This document shows, piece by piece, positions 26,020 through 35,006 of a stretch of 64,000 bases of DNA. Position 1 is the first letter of the stretch, and each line of letters starts with the position of its first letter. Source of the stretch: Paludisphaera mucosa (lineage in GTDB: Bacteria > Planctomycetota > Planctomycetia > Isosphaerales > Isosphaeraceae); contig NZ_JARRAG010000001.1 of the NCBI RefSeq assembly GCF_029589435.1, forward strand, positions 548,808 to 612,807, written 5' to 3'. The notes below the pieces were generated by a model. The model was given only the letters and a program-made list of their open reading frames with translations, searched no databases and was not told the DNA's origin. A program made the position numbers and the translations under genes.

Positions 26020-28167
26020 ATGGCCACATGGCCCGAGACCACCCGCCTCATCGGCGCCCGCATCCCCCGCCTTGACGGCATGGCCAAGGCTTCCGGCAGG
26101 GCCAAGTATCCCTCCGACATCCGACCCGAGGGGATGCTTTTCGGGGTGATGCTCACCAGCCCCCACGCCAACGCCGTTCTGAAGGCGGTCGACGTCGAGG
26201 CCGCCAAGAAGATGCCCGGCGTGAAGGCCGTCCTCGTCGTGGCCACGCCCGGCGAAGCGAAGATCCTCTACCAGGGGCAGGAGATCGCCGCGGTCGCGGC
26301 CGAGACCGAGGAGAAGGCCCGCGACGCCGTGAAGGCGATCAAGGTCGAATACGAGGTCCTCCCCCACGTCGTCACCGAGCGGCAGGCCATGGCCGCCGAC
26401 GCGCCGAAGGCCTTCCCCCGGGGCAACACCCAGGCCGGCCGGGCCCAGAGCCGGGGCAAGCCGGACGAGGCCATGCAGAAGGCCGAGGTGACGATCGAGG
26501 GCACGTACGCGTTGCCGGTCATCACCCACGTCTGCCTGGAGCCGCACGGCTTGACCGCCGAGTGGAAGGGGACCGACTCGATCGTCGCCTACGCCAGCAC
26601 CCAGTCGGTCAGCGGCGTCGCCAACGACCTGGTCCAGAATCTCGGCGTCGAGGCGTCGAAGGTCACGGTGCTCACCGAGGTGATGGGCGGCGGCTTCGGC
26701 TCGAAGTTCGGCGCCGACATCTGGGGCGTGTCGGCCGCCAAGCTGGCCAAGGAGGCCGGCAAGCCGGTCCGGATGTTCCTCGACCGCGCCCAGGAGCATC
26801 TCCTCGGCGGCAACCGGCCGAGCGCCACGGCCCACGTCAAGCTCGGTGCGACCAAGGACGGCAAGCTCGTCGCCCTGGCCGCCGAGACGCACGGGACCGG
26901 GGGACGGGGCGGCTCGAACTTCCCGCTGCCCTACGTCTACCGCGTCGAGAACTCGACACGGTCGCACACCGAAGTCTTCGTCAACTGCGGCGGCGCCCGG
27001 GCCATGCGGGCGCCGGGCCACCCCCAGGGGTGCGCGATCATGGAATCGGCCATGGACGACCTGGCCGCCAGGCTGGAGATCAACCCCCTGGAGCTCCGGC
27101 TCAAGAACCTGGCCGAGAACGACATGGTCGCCGGCGGGATCAACCGGTCGGACATCTATCGCGACGAGGTGGCCCGCGGCGCCGAGCTCATCGGCTGGGA
27201 TCGCTGGAAGCCGCGAGGCCGGAACGGGGCGGGGCCGGTCAAGCGCGGTCTGGGGATGGCCCTGCACCAGTGGGGGGGCGGAGGCGCGCAGGACAAGCAG
27301 GTCTCCTGCATCATCAGCCCCGACGGCTCCGTCGAGCTGCGGAGCGCGACCCAGGACATCGGCACCGGGGCCCGGACGATCCTGGCGATCATCGCGGCCG
27401 AGGTGTTCGGCCTCGAGGTCGGCCAGATCCGGTCCAACATCGGCAACTCCACGTTCCCACCGGGCCAGAGCTCGGGCGGCTCGACGACCACCCCATCCAT
27501 GGCGCCGCCCTGCCTCGACGCGGCTGTGAAGGCCCGCGACGAGCTGTTCAAGAAGATCGCACCAGGCCTCGACGCCGCGCCCGAGGATCTGTCCTTGAAG
27601 GAAGGCAAGGTCCTGGTCAAGGGCGAGGAGAAGCTGACGTGGGCCCAGGCCTGCCGCAAGCTGGGCATGATGCCCATCAGCGTGACGGGCGTCTTCGCGC
27701 AAGGCCTCTCGTCGACCGGCGTCGGCGGCTGCCAGTTCGCCGAGGTGACCGTCGACGTGGAAACGGGCGTGGTCCGTCTGAAGAAGATCGTCGCGGTCCA
27801 GGACACCGGCCTGATCCTCGACATGCTGACCTGGCGGAGCCAGGTCTACGGGGGCGTCATCGGCGGACTGAACTACGCGATGTTCGAAGAGCGGGTCATG
27901 GACGAGCAGACCGGCGTGATGCTCAACCCCGACATGGAGCTCTACAAGCTCGCGGGGGCGACCGACATCCCGGAGATCATCGTCGAGGCGTACGACACCC
28001 CGGAGATGCGGAGCCGGGGCGTCATCGGCGTCGGCGAGCCGCCGACGATCAGCACCGCCGCCGCGATCGGCAACGCCGTGGCCAACGCCATCGGCGTCCG
28101 CGTCCCCCAATGGCCGATGTCTCCCATCAACGTCCTGAACGCCCTGGCCAAAGAAGGGAAGGCGTGA
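26020..28167 (+). CDS. Molybdopterin-binding large subunit of a xanthine dehydrogenase/aldehyde oxidase-family enzyme
   Basis: 715 residues from ATG 26020, 3 bp after the small subunit. It begins RLIGARIPRLDGMAKASGRAKYP, the usual start of this family. It has the molybdopterin motif GGGFGSKFGAD, MRAPGHPQ, QDIGTGARTILA, SSGGSTTTPSMA and the catalytic-Glu motif GVGEPPTISTAAAIGNAVANAIG. The family is clear; the substrate (aldehyde, purine or N-heterocycle) cannot be read from the sequence. It has no signal of its own and would be carried out with the Tat-bearing small subunit. Confidence 0.93.
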   Translation: MATWPETTRLIGARIPRLDGMAKASGRAKYPSDIRPEGMLFGVMLTSPHANAVLKAVDVEAAKKMPGVKAVLVVATPGEAKILYQGQEIAAVAAETEEKARDAVKAIKVEYEVLPHVVTERQAMAADAPKAFPRGNTQAGRAQSRGKPDEAMQKAEVTIEGTYALPVITHVCLEPHGLTAEWKGTDSIVAYASTQSVSGVANDLVQNLGVEASKVTVLTEVMGGGFGSKFGADIWGVSAAKLAKEAGKPVRMFLDRAQEHLLGGNRPSATAHVKLGATKDGKLVALAAETHGTGGRGGSNFPLPYVYRVENSTRSHTEVFVNCGGARAMRAPGHPQGCAIMESAMDDLAARLEINPLELRLKNLAENDMVAGGINRSDIYRDEVARGAELIGWDRWKPRGRNGAGPVKRGLGMALHQWGGGGAQDKQVSCIISPDGSVELRSATQDIGTGARTILAIIAAEVFGLEVGQIRSNIGNSTFPPGQSSGGSTTTPSMAPPCLDAAVKARDELFKKIAPGLDAAPEDLSLKEGKVLVKGEEKLTWAQACRKLGMMPISVTGVFAQGLSSTGVGGCQFAEVTVDVETGVVRLKKIVAVQDTGLILDMLTWRSQVYGGVIGGLNYAMFEERVMDEQTGVMLNPDMELYKLAGATDIPEIIVEAYDTPEMRSRGVIGVGEPPTISTAAAIGNAVANAIGVRVPQWPMSPINVLNALAKEGKA

Positions 28168-28170
28168 TCG

Positions 28171-29157
28171 ATGAAAGCCTTTGAATACGCCAGCCCCACG
28201 AGCGTCGACGACGCCCTGAAGCACCTGACCGATTCCCCCTCCGCCGAGGCGCTCTCGGGGGGGACGGACCTGATCAGCCGGATGAAGGACTACGTGACGA
28301 GCCCGGCCAGGGTCGTCTACCTCAAGGACGTGAAGTCCCTCGCCGGCATTGCCGAGCGGCCTCTCGGCCTGGAGATCGGCGCGGGGACGCGGCTGGTCGA
28401 CGTCGTCGCCAATCCGCTCGTGGCCGAACGCTACCCGGCGCTCCGCCAGGCGACCCTGGAGGTCGGCACGCCCCAGATCCGCAACATGGCCACGGTCGGC
28501 GGCAACCTGATGCAGCGGCCGCGGTGCTGGTACTTCCGCGGCGGGTTCGGGCTGCTCGGGCGCAAGGACGGCAAGAGCCTGGTCCGGGCGGGCGACAACC
28601 GCTACCACGCGATCTTCCTCACCGAAGGCGACGCCCTCTTCGTCAGCCCGTCGAGCCTGGCCGCGCCCCTCGTCGCCCTGGGCGCCCAGGCCACGATCCT
28701 CGGCCCCAAGGGGGAGCGGACGATCCCGGTCGAGGATCTCTATCGTGTTCCGAAGTCGAACGAGGACCGGGAGCTGACCACGGCCCCCGGCGAACTGCTC
28801 TTGAAGGTCTCGCTGCCGGCGGCGGGCAAGAACGGTTCTTATGAAGTTCGCCAGAAGCAGTCGCACGACTGGCCCCTGGTCATGGCGGCCGTGAACCTCA
28901 AGATGGACGGCGACAAGGTGGGCGACTGCCGGGTCGTCCTCTACGGCGTCGCCCCGATCCCCTGGCGCAGCGCGGCGGCCGAGAAATCGATCCGCGGCCA
29001 GGTCGTCTCTCGCGACTCCGCCGCCGCGGCCGCCGTCGCGGCCGCCGAGGGGGCCAAGCCGCTGTCCATGAACGGCTACAAGGTCGCGCTCGTCCGCACG
29101 GCCGTGAAGCGAGCCCTTCTCGTGGCCACGGGCGATCGCTACTGGGAGGAGGTCTGA
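28171..29157 (+). CDS. FAD-binding medium subunit of the molybdenum hydroxylase
   Basis: 328 residues from ATG 28171, 3 bp after the large subunit. FAD-binding motifs are SGGTDLISRMKD (dinucleotide/pyrophosphate loop) and TPQIRNMATVGGNLMQRPRCWYFR, as in CoxM/YagS-type subunits. The C-terminal CO dehydrogenase flavoprotein-like domain covers about 220-325. It accepts electrons from the 2Fe-2S subunit and passes them to NAD or another acceptor. It completes the three-subunit enzyme. Confidence 0.92.
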   Translation: MKAFEYASPTSVDDALKHLTDSPSAEALSGGTDLISRMKDYVTSPARVVYLKDVKSLAGIAERPLGLEIGAGTRLVDVVANPLVAERYPALRQATLEVGTPQIRNMATVGGNLMQRPRCWYFRGGFGLLGRKDGKSLVRAGDNRYHAIFLTEGDALFVSPSSLAAPLVALGAQATILGPKGERTIPVEDLYRVPKSNEDRELTTAPGELLLKVSLPAAGKNGSYEVRQKQSHDWPLVMAAVNLKMDGDKVGDCRVVLYGVAPIPWRSAAAEKSIRGQVVSRDSAAAAAVAAAEGAKPLSMNGYKVALVRTAVKRALLVATGDRYWEEV

Positions 29158-29160
29158 ACC

Positions 29161-29403
29161 ATGTCCGACCGCCCGAGCGAAGCCCCGGCGACGGAACGGC
29201 CCCAACTGGGACCTCCCTGCCGGTTTCTACGGAACAAGGGGATGTACGTCTACACCGACGACTCCTCGAGCGACCATGCGTCCGATTACGACAACACCAT
29301 TTTCTGGTGCCAGAAGACGTTGAAAGACCTCGGGCCGGACGACGGATTCGTCGGCCGCGAGGACTGCCGCGAAGTCGGCAGGCCCTGCTACGAATCGGAG
29401 TAA
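29161..29403 (+). CDS. Small Cys-containing protein linked to the molybdenum hydroxylase operon (unknown)
   Basis: 80 residues from ATG 29161, again 3 bp after the preceding stop, so surely part of the operon. It has a short acidic N-terminus, GPPCRFLRNKGMYVYTD, NTIFWCQKTLKDLGPDD and REDCREVGRPCYE. Four Cys are spread over 60 residues, too widely for a simple zinc ribbon. No signal peptide. The position suggests a maturation or accessory role for the enzyme, but this is inference; no family was recognised. Confidence 0.75.
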   Translation: MSDRPSEAPATERPQLGPPCRFLRNKGMYVYTDDSSSDHASDYDNTIFWCQKTLKDLGPDDGFVGREDCREVGRPCYESE

Positions 29404-29544
29404 GTGTCGGATTTCGATCCGCCCCTGGACCGTCCGCGTATAATCACGCCGGAGAAATCTCAGCTTGCCGTTAGGCCGTCGTCGACCGTCTCTCCATTGT
29501 TGACATTCACGTGATCCATCCATGATGGTTTGAGGAGTCGAATC

Positions 29545-30249
29545 ATGCTTGCCGGCACGCTTGCGACGCTCGGGTGTCTTATGATCGCCGCCTCGCCCGA
29601 CGCGAATCGGGTCAAGGGAGATTACGTCGAGGCCCGCACCGCCGACGTCTACACCGGCCCCTGCTTCTCCAACGCCGAGATCTTCATCACGGGCCATCAG
29701 GCGGTCATGGCCTGGAAGGTGACCGAAGGTTCTTGGGACGGCGTGACGCTGGACGGACTCTCGGTCGCGGCCGCCGTCGTCGGCTCGACCACGTTCTCGG
29801 AGGATGACGTGAAGGCCGCTCGATCCGTCCTGCTGGTCGATAAGAAGGCCACCTCCGCGCAGCGCAAAGCTCTCATCGCGATGGCGACGGCGCTCGGCGG
29901 CGACCGCCTGAAAAACGTCGTCGCCGTGCGGGACACGACGCTCGGCGTCACCGTCGAGGAGCACATGGACTCCGTGGCGGACGCCGACGCCCGCCATGAT
30001 GCCCATGGGATGCCCCACGCGCCGGTCGGCCTCCTCTCGGCGCCCGGCCTGGCCGAGATCCTCACCCGCTCCCTGGACGAGGGCGACCACTTCTGCGGGA
30101 ACGAGACCGTCGCCTACGCCCCCCTCTCGCTCGGCGTCACGGCCCTGCCCGCCTACACCCTCCGCCACAAGTACACCGGCGGCGAACTCGACACCCGGTG
30201 GAACGATCCGAACTGCCGGAGCAGCTTCGTGGGCCATTTCGCCTATTGA
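29545..30249 (+). CDS. DUF1326-domain protein
   Basis: 234 residues from ATG 29545, with gaggag 7 bp upstream; TTG 29530 is a weaker alternative. The N-terminus (MLAGTLATLGCLMIAASPD) is a possible export signal. The body reads KGDYVEARTADVYTGPCFSN, AVMAWKVTEGSWDGVTLDGLSV and SVLLVDKKATSAQRKALIAM, the pattern of DUF1326 proteins. Biochemical role unknown. It is followed by an exported protein, an ApbE-like flavinyl transferase and a PepSY-type membrane protein in the same direction, suggesting a link to an extracytoplasmic redox or metal process. Confidence 0.8.
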   Translation: MLAGTLATLGCLMIAASPDANRVKGDYVEARTADVYTGPCFSNAEIFITGHQAVMAWKVTEGSWDGVTLDGLSVAAAVVGSTTFSEDDVKAARSVLLVDKKATSAQRKALIAMATALGGDRLKNVVAVRDTTLGVTVEEHMDSVADADARHDAHGMPHAPVGLLSAPGLAEILTRSLDEGDHFCGNETVAYAPLSLGVTALPAYTLRHKYTGGELDTRWNDPNCRSSFVGHFAY

Positions 30250-30351
30250 ACGCGGAGAGGCGAGCCTCGTCTTCGACCCTGGGGCGACGCCGGCGGGCCT
30301 CGCCCCGGGGGAATCCCACTGGCCTTGGTCCGTCACGAGTTGAGGGTCGGA

Positions 30352-31035
30352 ATGTCTTTGAAATATCTGATGGTCCTCGCCCTGGCGGCGACGACGGCGG
30401 CCGCGGCGGACGAGCCCTACAAGATCGAAGCCTTGAACGAGGCGCCGCCGCAGGAACTCGCGCCCGGCGTCAAGGGGGTGCTCGACTCGCAGGGGTTCCG
30501 CGTCGTCGATCCGGAGGGGCGACCCTTGGTCGACGTCTGGCTTCGAAAGGGGACGCCGGCCACGGCGAAGCCGGCCGGCCCGAAAGGGGCTGTGCTCTAT
30601 CCCGTGCTGACGGAAGGTGAGCTGATCGGGGCCGTCAAGTTCGCCGCCGAAGGCCACGACTACCGCGACCAGCCCGTCGCGGCGGGGGTCTACACCCTGC
30701 GTTACGGGCTCCAGCCGGTGAACGGCGACCACCTCGGCGTGAGCGTGAATCGCGATTACGCACTCCTTCTGCCGACGGCCAAGGACGCCGATACGGCGGA
30801 CCTGCCTCGGAAGAAGCTCGAAGAGCGCAGCGCCGAATCGGTCGGGACGACCCACCCCGGGGTGCTCTTGCTGCTGGCGCCGCCTGACAAAGGGACGGAA
30901 AAACCGACCATGGTGAACGACGCCACGCTCAACACGTGGGGAGCGGTCGTCTCGCTGCCGCTGAAGGTCGAAGGCGAGGCGGACTTCGTCCCCTTGTCGG
31001 TCCAGCTCGTGCTCGTCGGGGCGAAGACGGATTGA
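30352..31035 (+). CDS. Exported protein of unknown function
   Basis: 227 residues from ATG 30352, with gaggg about 8 bp upstream. Signal peptide-like N-terminus (LKYLMVLALAATTAAAADEP, cleavage after AAA). The mature part is beta-rich with no Cys. Features include GVYTLRYGLQPVNGDHLGVS and a C-terminal WGAVVSLPLKVEG. No known family was recognised with confidence. It sits 102 bp after the DUF1326 gene and 88 bp before the ApbE-like gene. Confidence 0.8.
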   Translation: MSLKYLMVLALAATTAAAADEPYKIEALNEAPPQELAPGVKGVLDSQGFRVVDPEGRPLVDVWLRKGTPATAKPAGPKGAVLYPVLTEGELIGAVKFAAEGHDYRDQPVAAGVYTLRYGLQPVNGDHLGVSVNRDYALLLPTAKDADTADLPRKKLEERSAESVGTTHPGVLLLLAPPDKGTEKPTMVNDATLNTWGAVVSLPLKVEGEADFVPLSVQLVLVGAKTD

Positions 31036-31123
31036 CGCCGGGTCGTCCCTCGACGGGGTGCCCCCGCGAGCTGGCCGACGACCTGGACTATCGCTTTTTC
31101 GATCCTTCGACGGGAATCCATTG

Positions 31124-32671
31124 ATGTCACGTCGAATTGCGATGGGCGTCCTCGTGTTGGGCCTTTGGGCCGGCCGCGCCACGCTTGCGGCGGACGACTA
31201 CCTTTTCGCCCACGACGACGTCATGGGGACCTCGCTCGAGCTGAGCGTTCGGGCCTCCGACGCCGCAGCCGCCCGTCGGGCTGAAGGCCGGGTGTTGCGA
31301 GAGATCGACCGCCTGGCGGCGATCCTCAGCAACCACGACCCGGCGAGCGAGTTCCGACGGTGGCAGGCGGCCCCCGTCGGCCCTTCGAAGGTGTCCCCCG
31401 AGTTATGCGAGGTGCTCGCGCTGAGCGATATCTGGCGCGAGCGGACCGGCGGGGCCTTCGACCCCCGAGTGCAGGCCCTGACGAGTCTCTGGTCCGAGGC
31501 CGCCCGGCAGAACCGGCCCCCGTCCCGCGAAGAACGGGATGCTGCGGCGAGCCGGTCGACCGACGCCGCCTGGAGGCTCGATCGAGCCGCGGGGACCGCC
31601 GAGCGTCTCTGGGCCGGCCCTCTCACCCTCGATGCAATCGCCAAGGGGTATATCGTCGAGCGGGCCGGCCTCGCGGGGCTGGCGGGCGACGCGACGGTGC
31701 GAGGCCTCATGCTCAACGTCGGAGGCGACCTCAGGGTTCTGGGCGAGACGCCGCGAGTGATCTCGATCGCCGGGCCGCAGCTCGGCTCCGAGACGAACCC
31801 GCCCATCGCCTGGGTCGAGGTGAAGAACCTCGCGGTGGCCACGAGCGGCCGGAAACATCGCGGCTACCAGATCGGCGGCCGTTGGTTTTCCCACATCATC
31901 GACCCCAGGACCGGCGATCCGGCGTCGGCCGTGCTCGCGGCCACCGTGATCGCCCCCAGCTCGGCCGACGCGGACGCCCTCGCCACGGCCCTGAACGTGA
32001 TGCCGCCCGAAACCGGGATACGTCTGGCCGCCTCCCTTCCCCAGGTGGCTTGCCTGATCGTCGACGCCGAGGGGGGCCTCCATCGCAACGCCGCATGGCG
32101 GACTTACGAGCGGCCTGCTCCCGCCCCGCCCACTCCGACCCTCACGGCTTCGCAGAAGGCGGCCGCGAAGGGAGGAGACGAGGACTGGGGACGCGACCAC
32201 GAACTGCTCGTCCGATTCGAGATCAACCGGCCTCAGGAAAGGGGTCGATATCGCCGGCCGTACGTCGCGGTTTGGGTCCAGGATGCAGATGGCGCCCCGG
32301 TGCGGAACCTGCTGCTGTGGGTCTCGATGGGCGGACCCGGCCCCTTCGAGTGGCTGCCCGACCTGAAGCGATGGTACGCCGACGACCGGGCCCGGACGAA
32401 GCTCAACCGGACCGACCCGTTCCAGGTCGCCCAGCCCACCCGGCCGCCCGGCGAATACTCGGTCGCCTGGGACGGCAAGGACGACAAGGGCAAGCCGCTG
32501 AAGCCGGGCGAATACACGATCCTGATCGAGGCCGTGCGCGAGCAGGGCGGTTACGGGCTCATCCGGAAACAGGTCGTGGTGGGCGGCGATCCATTCGTGA
32601 AGGAATTGAAGGGGAATGACGAGATCAAATCGGCCTCTCTCGAATACCGACCCAGGAAGGCCGAACGATGA
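31124..32671 (+). CDS. FAD:protein FMN transferase (ApbE) fused to a DUF2271 domain
   Basis: 515 residues from ATG 31124. Signal peptide MSRRIAMGVLVLGLWAGRATLAA. ApbE domain at about 25-325: MGTSLELSV, ILSNHDPASEFRR, GGAFDPRV, LDAIAKGYIVERA, LNVGGDLRVLG and HIIDPRTGDPASAVLAATVIAPSSADADALATAL, the metal- and FAD-binding ending. Residues about 350-515 form a DUF2271 domain (HELLVRFEINRP, RPYVAVWVQDADG, WDGKDDKGKPLKPGEYTILIEAVRE). ApbE attaches FMN covalently to membrane redox proteins in the periplasm. The overlapping PepSY-type gene downstream is a plausible partner. Confidence 0.9.
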   Translation: MSRRIAMGVLVLGLWAGRATLAADDYLFAHDDVMGTSLELSVRASDAAAARRAEGRVLREIDRLAAILSNHDPASEFRRWQAAPVGPSKVSPELCEVLALSDIWRERTGGAFDPRVQALTSLWSEAARQNRPPSREERDAAASRSTDAAWRLDRAAGTAERLWAGPLTLDAIAKGYIVERAGLAGLAGDATVRGLMLNVGGDLRVLGETPRVISIAGPQLGSETNPPIAWVEVKNLAVATSGRKHRGYQIGGRWFSHIIDPRTGDPASAVLAATVIAPSSADADALATALNVMPPETGIRLAASLPQVACLIVDAEGGLHRNAAWRTYERPAPAPPTPTLTASQKAAAKGGDEDWGRDHELLVRFEINRPQERGRYRRPYVAVWVQDADGAPVRNLLLWVSMGGPGPFEWLPDLKRWYADDRARTKLNRTDPFQVAQPTRPPGEYSVAWDGKDDKGKPLKPGEYTILIEAVREQGGYGLIRKQVVVGGDPFVKELKGNDEIKSASLEYRPRKAER

Positions 32672-33338
32672 TCGGGAACCCGCCTCGGGACCTCTCTCGG
32701 AGGGGACGGCGCGACCACAGGCCGGTCGCCGAGCGGGGCTCAAGCTCGCCGCGTTCTCGCGATGGTTGCACACCTATCTGTCCATGTTCGGTCTCACGGT
32801 CGTCCTTTTCTTCAGCCTGACGGGCATCACGCTCAACCATCCCCGTTTCTTCGACGACGGGATTGCGACGAGCCGCGAGGCCGAAGGGCGCGTGGCGGCC
32901 GAATGGGTCGACGCGAGCGGTACTGATTCGGACCCGGGGGCCGGGATCCAGAAGCTCGAAGTCGTCGAACATCTGCGCCGGACGCACGGCCTGCGAGGCG
33001 CCCTCGCCTCGTTCACGACGGATGAGGACGAGTGCGTCGTCACGTTCAAGGGACCGGGCTACTCGGCCGACGCCTTCATCCGCCGCGCCGACGGCCGTTA
33101 CCGCCTCACCGAGGAACGTCGAGGCGTCGTCGCGGTCCTCAACGACCTCCACAAGGGCCGCGACGCCGGTCCCGTGTGGTCCGCGCTCGTCGACGTTTCG
33201 GCTGCGCTGACGGCCACGGCCTCGCTCTCGGGCCTCTTGCTGCTGTTCTACATCAAGCGACGCCGCGCGACGGGGCTCTTTCTCGCCCTGGTCGGCGCCG
33301 CCGTCCTGGCAGCCGCCTTCCTGCTGGGCGTGCCGTAG
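32616..33338 (+). CDS. PepSY-associated membrane protein
   Basis: 240 residues from ATG 32616 (gaagggg just upstream), which overlaps the ApbE gene by 56 bp. Membrane helix near 55-80 (RWLHTYLSMFGLTVVLFFSLTGITLNHPRFF), a PepSY-like soluble region (VVEHLRRTHGLRGALASFTTDEDECVVTFKGPG), the RGVVAVLNDLHKGRDAGPVW segment and two further helices at the end. This is the PepSY-TM family often found with ApbE and DUF2271 and proposed to move electrons or handle iron across the membrane. Convergent with the next gene, 24 bp apart. Confidence 0.85.
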   Translation: MTRSNRPLSNTDPGRPNDDREPASGPLSEGTARPQAGRRAGLKLAAFSRWLHTYLSMFGLTVVLFFSLTGITLNHPRFFDDGIATSREAEGRVAAEWVDASGTDSDPGAGIQKLEVVEHLRRTHGLRGALASFTTDEDECVVTFKGPGYSADAFIRRADGRYRLTEERRGVVAVLNDLHKGRDAGPVWSALVDVSAALTATASLSGLLLLFYIKRRRATGLFLALVGAAVLAAAFLLGVP

Positions 33339-33362
33339 GTTCTCCGGCCGCCATCCCGGACT

Positions 33363-35006
33363 TCAAGGCTTGATCTCCGCAGGCTTGGCGAGGATCGTGA
33401 TCCAGGGACGGTCGGTCTCGGCCTCGAAGCCCGCGATCTTGGCGAGGGCGGTCCGCTGGAACTTGCCGTCGACGGAACGTCCGACGACCCGGAACGGGCC
33501 GGAGGCGGGGGGGCCGTCGCTCCGGATTTCGAGAGTCACGGACTTCGCCGAGTCGTCGGCCGGGCGCGACCTGGCCGTGGTCGCCGCGACCCCCGTCGGA
33601 AGGTCCTCGGCCGTGACGTCGATCTCCCCGTCGAAGCCGTCCTTGCGGGCGACCGTCACGACGACGCTCGCCTTCGCCCCCGAGGCCGCCTCGACCCGAT
33701 CCGCCTGGAGCGTCAGGGCGAAATCGGGCTCGGGAGCGATTATGCTCAGCAGGTACGCATGATGTGGCCCGCCTCGGCCGTTCAGGTCGCGGACGACCAA
33801 TCGGACGTCGCCGTCGGCGGGGGGCGTGAAGGTCAATTCGGGATCTCGGGAGTCGGCGGCGTCGTCGCTCTCGGCCAGGATCTTGCCATCGGCGTCGAGA
33901 ACTTGCAGGACCGCGTCGAGAGGCAGCCCGAAGGTCCGCGACTCCACTCGAAAGACGCGCGACTCGCCTTTCTTTACCGCGACTCGATAGACGTCCCGAT
34001 CGCCCGGGGGGTCGACCTTCCCGCTGACCGAGCTGCGATCGGGCAGCGCCTGAGGCTCGTCCTGCGTGCTGGGCTCAATCTCGACCAGGGCGACGCCGGC
34101 GACGCGACGCACCTCGGCGGACCCTTCCGAGGACGCGTGCGTGAGAATGCGGCGGCCGGGTCGTTCGTCGGACGGAACGACCAGGATGGCGTCGGAACCG
34201 GTGAGATTCGGCCCGACGGCGGCGATCGTGGCGGGTCCTTCTCGGGAGACGGCCAGAGGGAAGGCGTGCTCGATGAATCCGCCGGTCGTGAGAGTGAGGC
34301 GATAGATGAACGCCTCCCCCCCCGCGAATCGGATGCTGCTGTCGGGCGTCGCCGGGAAGGCGAACAGGCGGACGAGATAGGTCCCCTTCGCGGGGGCCTC
34401 GAAGATGATCCGCGGATCGCGACCGACGGCGTCGTCGTTCTGGGCGAGCACGAAGCCCTCGGGCGAGACGACCTGCAGCACGCCGTCCATCGGCGAGCCG
34501 AGGCGGCGGCCGGCCTCCAGGTCGGCCGCGAGGGTCTGCCGTCGGTCCAGACATACGGAGTACCCGTCGACGTCGCCGGTCTTCGAGAGCCGCCCGTTCA
34601 CGGTGGTCTGGGCGTGCTCGATCGATTGGGGACGACGCGGGTCGTCGTTCGGCTCCGTCTCCATCGATTCCGGAATTCCGCCGACGATGAAGGGACGGAG
34701 GCTCGTCACCCCTTCCTCGTCGTAGACCCGCAGCCAGCGCACTCCGCGCTCGGCATCTTGGCCGACCTGGATCGTCAGTTGCCCCTTCTCTTCACCAGGC
34801 TTGACCGAGAGCCCAGGGCCTTCGGTCCAACACTGGACGGGCCAATGATCGAAGGTCCCCGACATCGTCACGGTGAGAGACTGCCCTCTCGATGCCCCGG
34901 CCGGGAATAATCCGGTCAGCGCCGGCGGCTTGGCCGCGGCGTCCGAGGGGCTCGCGACCAACGTCGCGATCAGGGACGTCGCGAGGACCAGCGAGCGACG
35001 ACTCAT
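33363..35006 (-). CDS. Secreted protein with pre-peptidase C-terminal (PPC) domains
   Basis: 547 residues from ATG 35006, whose start overlaps the DUF1501 stop by ATGA. Signal peptide MSRRSLVLATSLIATLVASPSDAAA. An Ig-like start (PPALTGLFPAGASRGQSLTV), then two PPC-type beta-sandwich domains: ETEPNDDPRRPQSI...NGRLSKTGDVDGY...VRLF and SGKVDPPGDRDVYRVAVKKGES...ESDDAADSRDPELTFTPPADGDVRLVVRDL. A final beta domain reads DFALTLQADRVEAASGAKASVVV. No protease domain is present, so it is probably a binding or structural component. It is co-translated with DUF1501 and DUF1549 proteins. Confidence 0.88.
   Translation of the reverse strand: MSRRSLVLATSLIATLVASPSDAAAKPPALTGLFPAGASRGQSLTVTMSGTFDHWPVQCWTEGPGLSVKPGEEKGQLTIQVGQDAERGVRWLRVYDEEGVTSLRPFIVGGIPESMETEPNDDPRRPQSIEHAQTTVNGRLSKTGDVDGYSVCLDRRQTLAADLEAGRRLGSPMDGVLQVVSPEGFVLAQNDDAVGRDPRIIFEAPAKGTYLVRLFAFPATPDSSIRFAGGEAFIYRLTLTTGGFIEHAFPLAVSREGPATIAAVGPNLTGSDAILVVPSDERPGRRILTHASSEGSAEVRRVAGVALVEIEPSTQDEPQALPDRSSVSGKVDPPGDRDVYRVAVKKGESRVFRVESRTFGLPLDAVLQVLDADGKILAESDDAADSRDPELTFTPPADGDVRLVVRDLNGRGGPHHAYLLSIIAPEPDFALTLQADRVEAASGAKASVVVTVARKDGFDGEIDVTAEDLPTGVAATTARSRPADDSAKSVTLEIRSDGPPASGPFRVVGRSVDGKFQRTALAKIAGFEAETDRPWITILAKPAEIKP

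Noticed and set aside
25351-29205. 1284-residue open frame antisense to the molybdenum hydroxylase operon
   Set aside because: It crosses four well-supported genes on the other strand, has no recognisable domain, and its Gly/Arg/Val/Asp-rich composition is the antisense reading of GC-rich codons.
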